Positions 7,809 to 10,808 of a stretch of DNA of 10,808 nucleotides are shown piece after piece. Made by a program: the position numbers and the translations under genes. The notes under the pieces were generated by a model, which was not told the origin of the DNA, did no database searches, and was given only the letters and a program-made list of their open reading frames with translations. Each line of letters starts with the position of its first letter. The stretch's first letter is position 1. Source of the DNA: DASQWP01 sp050697555 (GTDB lineage: Bacteria > Actinomycetota > Thermoleophilia > Gaiellales > Gaiellaceae); contig JBOHAD010000075.1 of NCBI GenBank assembly GCA_050697555.1, forward strand, positions 1-10,808, given 5' to 3'.

Positions 7809-7847
7809 GCTCTGGCCCCGATCTTTTGCACATTTGAAGGTTTTGAT
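7809..7847 (-). other. Probable missing N-terminal leader of TadE
   Basis: In the tadE frame this stretch reads IKTFKCAKDRGQS, a short basic leader ending in the expected prepilin-peptidase site G|QSMVEF (Glu at +5). Explanation one: translation starts at the ATC codon (7845-7847), which has GGAG (7854-7857) 6 nt before it. Explanation two: the A4 run at 7824-7827 should be A3; then the ATG at 7833 would read MCKDRGQSMVEF and join tadE in frame. The second could be a sequencing or assembly error, a true mutation, or slippage. Confidence 0.6.
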
Positions 7848-7887
7848 CTCTTACTCCGACTTTTCAGAACGTTCTTCCGATTGACGT

Positions 7888-7918
7888 CGGGCGGGCTCTC
7901 GTGCAGAGAGCCCGCCCG
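7888..7918 (-). terminator. Perfect 13-bp hairpin after flp (terminator-like or attenuator)
   Basis: Bases 7888-7900 (CGGGCGGGCTCTC) pair perfectly with 7906-7918 around the 5-nt loop GTGCA, and T7887-A7919 can extend the stem. It starts 22 nt after the flp stop. No T-run follows on the minus strand (the next bases are ACGTCAATCGG), so it is not a classical intrinsic terminator. A stem of this strength right after a major pilin gene could protect the pilin transcript's 3' end and let only part of transcription reach tadE. Confidence 0.6.
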
Positions 7919-7940
7919 ATCGAGTCTGACTGTCCTCGTG

Positions 7941-8138
7941 CTACGAGCCGCCGCCGCCGGTCAGCGTGCCGACAACTGCGTCGATGGCGGTCTCGATGCC
8001 TCCCGAGAGAGCCGTCAGCGCAACCACGATCCCGACGGTGATGACCGCGAGGATCACGCCGTACTCAGCCATGGTCTGGCCCTCCTCCTTGCGCAGGCGG
8101 GCAGCCAGGTTGCTGAGCTGGACATAGAGCTGCGTCAT
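7941..8138 (-). CDS. flp: Flp-type major pilin (class IVb prepilin)
   Basis: This 65-aa prepilin is the building block of the Flp pilus. A 20-residue leader (MTQLYVQLSN LAARLRKEEG) ends in Gly, the prepilin-peptidase cut follows, and the mature 45-residue protein begins QTMAEY, matching the Flp rule G|xxxxEY with Glu at +5 and Tyr at +6. A hydrophobic helix (GVILAVITVGIVVALTAL) and a Gly-rich C-terminus (GGGGS) follow. The start at 8138 is chosen because GGGAGGTG precedes it; a longer frame to 8216 adds a leader that has no such signal. It is the first gene of the operon and is set apart from tadE by a strong hairpin, fitting high output of the pilin. Confidence 0.95.
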   Translation of the reverse strand: MTQLYVQLSNLAARLRKEEGQTMAEYGVILAVITVGIVVALTALSGGIETAIDAVVGTLTGGGGS

Positions 8139-8146
8139 GTGCGTTT

Positions 8147-8154
8147 CACCTCCC
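8147..8154 (-). promoter_or_regulatory. Ribosome binding site of flp
   Basis: GGGAGGTG on the minus strand, with 8 nt to the ATG at 8138. It fixes the flp start and is strong, as expected for a major structural protein. Confidence 0.8.
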
Positions 8155-8343
8155 TTCCCAAGCGCGGGCGCTACGGGAGCGCTGAACGTCGAATGGCTGC
8201 AACGAAGCTGAAACATGTCTTCGACCTGCGGGCCGGTTCGAACAGCGGACGAGTAGCGTGATCACGTCGATGAAGACCTCCAGAAGAGAGCTTCGAAAGG
8301 CGTGACCGCTCCGCCGTCTTGGCTCCAACTGTCCCGGAGCATC

Positions 8344-8400
8344 GGGCAATCGCTCGAGGCGGAGAATCCCCCGGGTTGGGGATTCGCGAGCGATTGACCC
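8344..8400. repeat. Large imperfect inverted repeat in the divergent promoter region
   Basis: The outer arms CAATCGCTCG (8347-8356) and CGAGCGATTG (8387-8396) match perfectly over 10 bp. The inner arms GAATCCCC (8364-8371) and GGGGATTC (8378-8385) match perfectly over 8 bp with a 6-nt loop. The two stems are joined by a 7/1 internal loop, and GGG (8344-8346) can pair with CCC (8398-8400) past one bulged A. In total about 21 bp are paired. No T-run follows on either strand. It could be a structured leader or a two-site operator shared by both directions. Confidence 0.65.
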
Positions 8401-8415
8401 TTTCGGGGGAGGGTC
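8396..8415. repeat. Second hairpin next to the large inverted repeat
   Basis: GACCCT (8396-8401) pairs with AGGGTC (8410-8415) around an 8-nt loop. Its left arm shares bases 8396 and 8398-8400 with the outer end of the large repeat, so the two structures partly exclude each other. Confidence 0.45.
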
Positions 8416-8533
8416 GCCCTCTCGCCCGGGCCCGATAGTGCGAGAAGCCCGCGAGCGCAGCGGGTTCAAATCGTCAGGAAGTCAGCGCCGAAGTGGCGGC
8501 CTCGGCGCCCGAGACCAACGGGAGCGAAGGCTG

Positions 8534-10078
8534 ATGCCACAGAAGAAATCGCCGCGGCGACTGATTACGCCGCTTCTCCTCTTTTCGCTCGCCGGCTGGG
8601 CCCTCTGGGCACTCGGCCGCAACGAGCCGTCCCGGGCCGCCACGCAGGCCGAGCCCGGCGCCGACGAGTCGCACGAACCGGAGGAAGCACTCGCCCGCGC
8701 GGCCGCCCGTGAGCGCGTGACCTGGAGCAGGCGCCGCTTGGCCACGAGCCTCGCGTTCGTGACCCTCTTCTTCGCCGGCGCGGCCTTCTCGGCCGGCGCC
8801 GGAGACGCCGTGGTCGAGGCCTTGGAGGGCGAGACGACGAGTGTCGTCTCGACCGACGAGGAGCCGGCCGTCGATGAAGCCGCGGCGGAGGAGGAAGCTC
8901 CCGTGGACGACGCCGCCGAGGAGCCCGCGCCGACCGACGAGTCCGCTCCCACCGAGGAGCCCGCCCCGGCCGAGAGCGAGGAGCCCGCCCCGGCCGAGAG
9001 CGAGGAGCCCGCCCCGGCCGAGGAGCCCGCTCCCGCCGAGGAGCCCGCTCCCGCCGAGAGCGAAGACCCCTCACAAAGCGAGGGCGAGAGCTCCGAGCAG
9101 CCCGCTGAGAGCGACGGCGGCGAGACCTCGGGCGGCGGCCATTCCGGCCCCGCTACGGGCGGTGCCGACGACGAGGAAGAGGCCGAGCCTCCCGCTCCGC
9201 CACATCTCGACGAAGGCGGGGCCGCCCCGCCTCCGGCGCCCGAGTACTCGCTCGTTCCGGCGAGCGCGCCCGCCGGCCCCGCCGAGCTCGATCCCGAGGC
9301 CGACGCGGAAGGGTCGTTCGCCACCGTCTGGCTGCATCGCACCCTCCCGGACCCCACGCCGCCGGCCAAGCGCCTCTCCCCTTCCTTCGCCGAGACGCTC
9401 GCCCGCGAGGCCGGGGAGGCGAAGGTCGACTGGGCCCTCGTGCTCGGCGTCCTCCGCGCCGAGGGCTTCGACGGCGGCACGATGAGCACGCCGGCCGTTC
9501 GCACGACCGCCGACCGCCTCGCCGACCTCGGCGCCGGCGAAGACGCCTGGCGCGCGCTCCTCGCGTACCGCGGCCAGACGTCGTTCGCAGACAGCGCCCT
9601 GGCGCTCTCCAACTACAACCGCGCCGTCGGCCTGGACGCTCTCGTCTCGGGTCTCCAGGCGGCTAAGCCGGCGCTCCAGAAGAGGCTCCTGGACGACCGG
9701 CGTGTGAGCATCTACGAGGGCGGTCGCCTCGACATCGCCATGGGTCGGACGGACGTCCGCGTGCTCGTTCTCATCGAGTACCTGGCGGAGTCGCACGAGC
9801 AGGTGACGGTCTCGAGCCTGACGACCGGGCACCGCGTCTACTCGCGGCCCGGCGTCGTCTCCGCGCACACCTACGGCCTCGCCGTCGACGTCGCCGCCCT
9901 CGAGGGGGCGTCGATCGCCGGCAACCAGGATCCGAACGGCGTCACGGAGCGGGCAGTCCGGAACATCCTGCTCCTGCCCGCGGAGCTCCAGCCGCGCCAG
10001 GTGATCTCGCTGCTCGGCCTCGGCGGAGCCTCCTTCCCGATGGCCAACCACTGGGATCACATCCATGTGGGGTACTAG
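8534..10078 (+). CDS. Membrane-anchored M15-like peptidase with disordered linker
   Basis: The start at 8534 follows GGAG (8521-8524) and gives 514 aa; an in-frame GTG at 8438 lacks a good ribosome site. There are hydrophobic segments at about 11-28 and 71-88. Residues about 95-255 form an acidic Pro/Glu/Ala/Ser linker with EEPAPAES repeats. Residues about 281-380 are helical, with VDWALVLGVLRAEGFDGG (298-315) and ALSNYNRAVG (357-366), loosely like lysozyme-like transglycosylases. The C-terminus resembles M15/VanY-type zinc peptidases: SAHTYGLAVD (443-452, ligands H445 and D452) and HWDHIHVGY (506-514). Such enzymes cut or trim peptidoglycan stem peptides, so an outer-surface wall role is likely. 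Exact specificity is not clear. It is transcribed away from flp and overlaps the next gene by 14 nt. An alternative is a catalytically inactive wall-binding protein. Confidence 0.8.
   Translation: MPQKKSPRRLITPLLLFSLAGWALWALGRNEPSRAATQAEPGADESHEPEEALARAAARERVTWSRRRLATSLAFVTLFFAGAAFSAGAGDAVVEALEGETTSVVSTDEEPAVDEAAAEEEAPVDDAAEEPAPTDESAPTEEPAPAESEEPAPAESEEPAPAEEPAPAEEPAPAESEDPSQSEGESSEQPAESDGGETSGGGHSGPATGGADDEEEAEPPAPPHLDEGGAAPPPAPEYSLVPASAPAGPAELDPEADAEGSFATVWLHRTLPDPTPPAKRLSPSFAETLAREAGEAKVDWALVLGVLRAEGFDGGTMSTPAVRTTADRLADLGAGEDAWRALLAYRGQTSFADSALALSNYNRAVGLDALVSGLQAAKPALQKRLLDDRRVSIYEGGRLDIAMGRTDVRVLVLIEYLAESHEQVTVSSLTTGHRVYSRPGVVSAHTYGLAVDVAALEGASIAGNQDPNGVTERAVRNILLLPAELQPRQVISLLGLGGASFPMANHWDHIHVGY
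8954..9061 (+). repeat. Tandem repeat coding for EEPAPAES / EEPAPA units
   Basis: Five consecutive units start with GAGGAGCCCGC: 24-bp units at 8954-8977 and 8978-9001, 18-bp units at 9002-9019 and 9020-9037, and a 24-bp unit at 9038-9061. The first two are identical; the last two share CCCGCTCCCGCC in place of CCCGCCCCGGCC. All units are multiples of 3, so gain or loss only changes linker length. A degenerate copy precedes it (from 8918). Confidence 0.9.
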
Positions 10079-10463
10079 CGGGCCGCCGGTTCGCCTCGAG
10101 CGACAGGACGGCAGCCCAGTGTGTGAGCGGTGTCTCCTCGCGGAGACGCCGATCACCCGGCTTCGAGGCCTCCTCGGACGTGCCGGGCTCGAGCGGGGCG
10201 AAGGAATTCTCCTTCGCCCCGCTTCTTCCATCCACATGTGGTTCATGCGCTTCGCCATCGACGCGGTCTTCCTCGACGCGGACGACCGCGTGCGCCGGAT
10301 CGCCGCCGACCTGAGGCCGTGGCGAGTGGCCGGGTGCCGCGGCTCGAAGGCGGTGGTCGAGCTCGCGGCCGGCGAGTGCGCCCGGCTCGAGCTCCGCGAG
10401 GGCGAGCAGCTCGTGCTCAGGCGCGAGCCGGCGGAACCAGCACGCGCAGCCCGCGCGGCCTGA
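10065..10463 (+). CDS. DUF192 family protein
   Basis: This 132-aa protein matches the DUF192 family: a TRLRGLLGR motif (31-39), SSIHMWFMRFAIDAVFLD (54-71), VRRIAADLRPWR (76-87) and KAVVELAAG (95-103). The fold is a small beta barrel; the biochemical role of the family is not established. It has no signal peptide or membrane helix in the frame used. A CERC cysteine pair (20-23) lies just before the domain, with two further Cys at 91 and 105. The ATG lies inside the end of the upstream gene (14-nt overlap), so the two are probably co-transcribed. The tail (EPAEPARAARAA) is coded in the 47 bp shared with the opposite-strand gene and is probably disordered. Confidence 0.88.
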   Translation: MWGTSGPPVRLERQDGSPVCERCLLAETPITRLRGLLGRAGLERGEGILLRPASSIHMWFMRFAIDAVFLDADDRVRRIAADLRPWRVAGCRGSKAVVELAAGECARLELREGEQLVLRREPAEPARAARAA

Positions 10464-10808
10464 GCTCGAACTCGAGCGGCGACTCGAGGACGACCGGCTC
10501 GCCGTCGATCGCCGCGTGGACGCGAGGGCGGCGGGTCTCCACGCGGAACCGCGCGCCCGTCCACTCGGCCCAACCCTCCGCCTCCTCGAGACGCCCGCCG
10601 GCGGCGCGAGCGAGCATGGCGACGAGCGCGCGGCGGTCGACCGCCTCGATGACGTAGGCGTGGAGGAGCCCCTCGTCGAGTCGTGAGCGCTCGCCGAGGT
10701 CCGCCATGGACGTCATCCGGTAGTCGTTGTTGGCGACGAGAACGACGAGGGCCAGACGCTCCTCGCGGCTCCCCCCGACGTCGAAGGAGAGCGCGAGCGG
10801 GCGACGGC
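10417..10808 (-). CDS. Diacylglycerol/lipid kinase family protein, C-terminal part (runs off right edge)
   Basis: The frame is open from base 10808 to the stop at 10417-10419 and gives the last 129 residues. LALVVLVANNDYRM followed by GERSRLDEGLLHAYVIEA and, near the end, RVHAAIDGEPVVLESPLEFELRPRGLRVLVPP, is the usual C-terminal domain of the YegS/DgkB/LCB5 kinase family, where the second strand set carries the iDGE motif. These enzymes phosphorylate diacylglycerol or related lipids using ATP. The catalytic N-terminal half with the GGDGT motif lies outside the window, so substrate and activity cannot be judged. Its 3' end overlaps the DUF192 gene by 47 bp, tail to tail, leaving no room for a terminator between them. 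Confidence 0.8.
   Translation of the reverse strand, partial: RRPLALSFDVGGSREERLALVVLVANNDYRMTSMADLGERSRLDEGLLHAYVIEAVDRRALVAMLARAAGGRLEEAEGWAEWTGARFRVETRRPRVHAAIDGEPVVLESPLEFELRPRGLRVLVPPARA

Larger units (their letters stand above)
8139..8533. promoter_or_regulatory. Divergent intergenic region between flp and the M15-like gene
   Basis: This 395-nt stretch should hold the promoters of both the pilus operon (minus) and the peptidase gene (plus). I could not find a convincing -35/-10 pair on either strand. It holds the large inverted repeat at 8344-8400, a second hairpin at 8396-8415, a small CCCGC/GCGGG stem (8448-8464), a GCTCC/GGAGC stem (8322-8340) and AGCGC/GCGCT repeats at 8161-8183, just upstream of the flp ribosome site. 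Apparent reading frames here look like high-GC shadows. Confidence 0.6.

Noticed and set aside
7456..7833. Longer tadG start at 7833 (426 aa)
   Set aside because: The added part runs over tadE in another frame and is Arg/Gly-rich shadow sequence; the TadG N-terminus begins at 7455.
7866..7875. 10-bp perfect palindrome AGAACGTTCT as an operator near tadE
   Set aside because: A palindrome of this length is expected several times by chance in a window of this size, and nothing else supports it.
8394..8439. TTGACC ... GATAGT as a sigma-70-type promoter on the plus strand
   Set aside because: The spacing of 34 nt is about twice the usable 16-18 nt.
8146..8469. A 107-codon minus-strand open frame upstream of flp
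   Set aside because: No ribosome site, no recognisable domain, and it spans the inverted repeat and the likely flp leader.
8440..8475. tRNA-like T-loop sequence (GGTTCAAATC)
   Set aside because: The bases on either side do not form the required 5-bp T-stem, and no acceptor or anticodon stems fit around it.
8200..8533. Possible c-di-GMP (GEMM) or c-di-AMP (ydaO) riboswitch upstream of flp or of the wall peptidase
   Set aside because: Both would suit the neighbours, but I could not find the conserved cores (for example the GCAAAGCC segment, or GGGGTGAATC with the GTCAGCTAAC end). A covariance-model search would settle it.
8918..9061. Repeat array as a CRISPR candidate
   Set aside because: The units are directly adjacent without spacers, are multiples of 3, and are in frame within a coding region.

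Overview
The window is very GC-rich, with tightly packed genes that often overlap at ATGA. It carries a tight adherence (Tad/Flp, type IVc) pilus operon with no outer-membrane secretin or TadD-type lipoprotein. That points to a single-membrane, high-GC bacterium. Actinomycetota, perhaps a Thermoleophilia-like lineage, is my best guess from gene style and order; it is inference, not proof.

Minus strand, about 8138 down to 1 (transcribed right to left): flp (major pilin), tadE (pseudopilin), a tadG-like minor component, cpaB (RcpC-like), cpaE/tadZ (MinD-like ATPase), cpaF (the secretion ATPase, TadA), a TadB platform protein with an exported von Willebrand A (VWA) domain fused to its N-terminus, tadC (second platform protein), and the start of an unrecognised gene that leaves the window at base 1. 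Three junctions are ATGA overlaps (tadE-tadG, cpaB-cpaE, cpaF-tadB) and two have 3-nt gaps (cpaE-cpaF, tadB-tadC). The exceptions are tadG-cpaB (66 nt) and flp-tadE, where a perfect 13-bp hairpin follows the pilin gene and may keep pilin output above that of the machine.

How they work together (family knowledge): Flp and TadE are cut by a prepilin peptidase that is not encoded here. CpaF powers pilin movement through the TadB/TadC inner platform, CpaE places the machine in the cell, and CpaB and the TadG-like protein act outside the membrane.

Plus strand, 8534 to 10463, divergent from flp: a membrane-anchored protein with a Pro/Glu/Ala linker, a possible lysozyme-like helical region and a C-terminal M15-like zinc peptidase domain, then an overlapping DUF192 gene. 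The 3' end of a diacylglycerol-kinase-like gene (minus strand, running off the right edge) overlaps the DUF192 gene tail to tail. The 395-nt divergent intergenic region holds a large inverted repeat.

Most notable points: the VWA-TadB fusion with a complete metal-binding site beside a TadG-like protein without a VWA domain; a tadE start where the conserved processing site lies upstream of the only ATG in that frame; the intergenic hairpins; and the composite cell-wall protein. I see no wholly unknown multi-gene system. The core is a recognisable Tad pilus with unusual parts.
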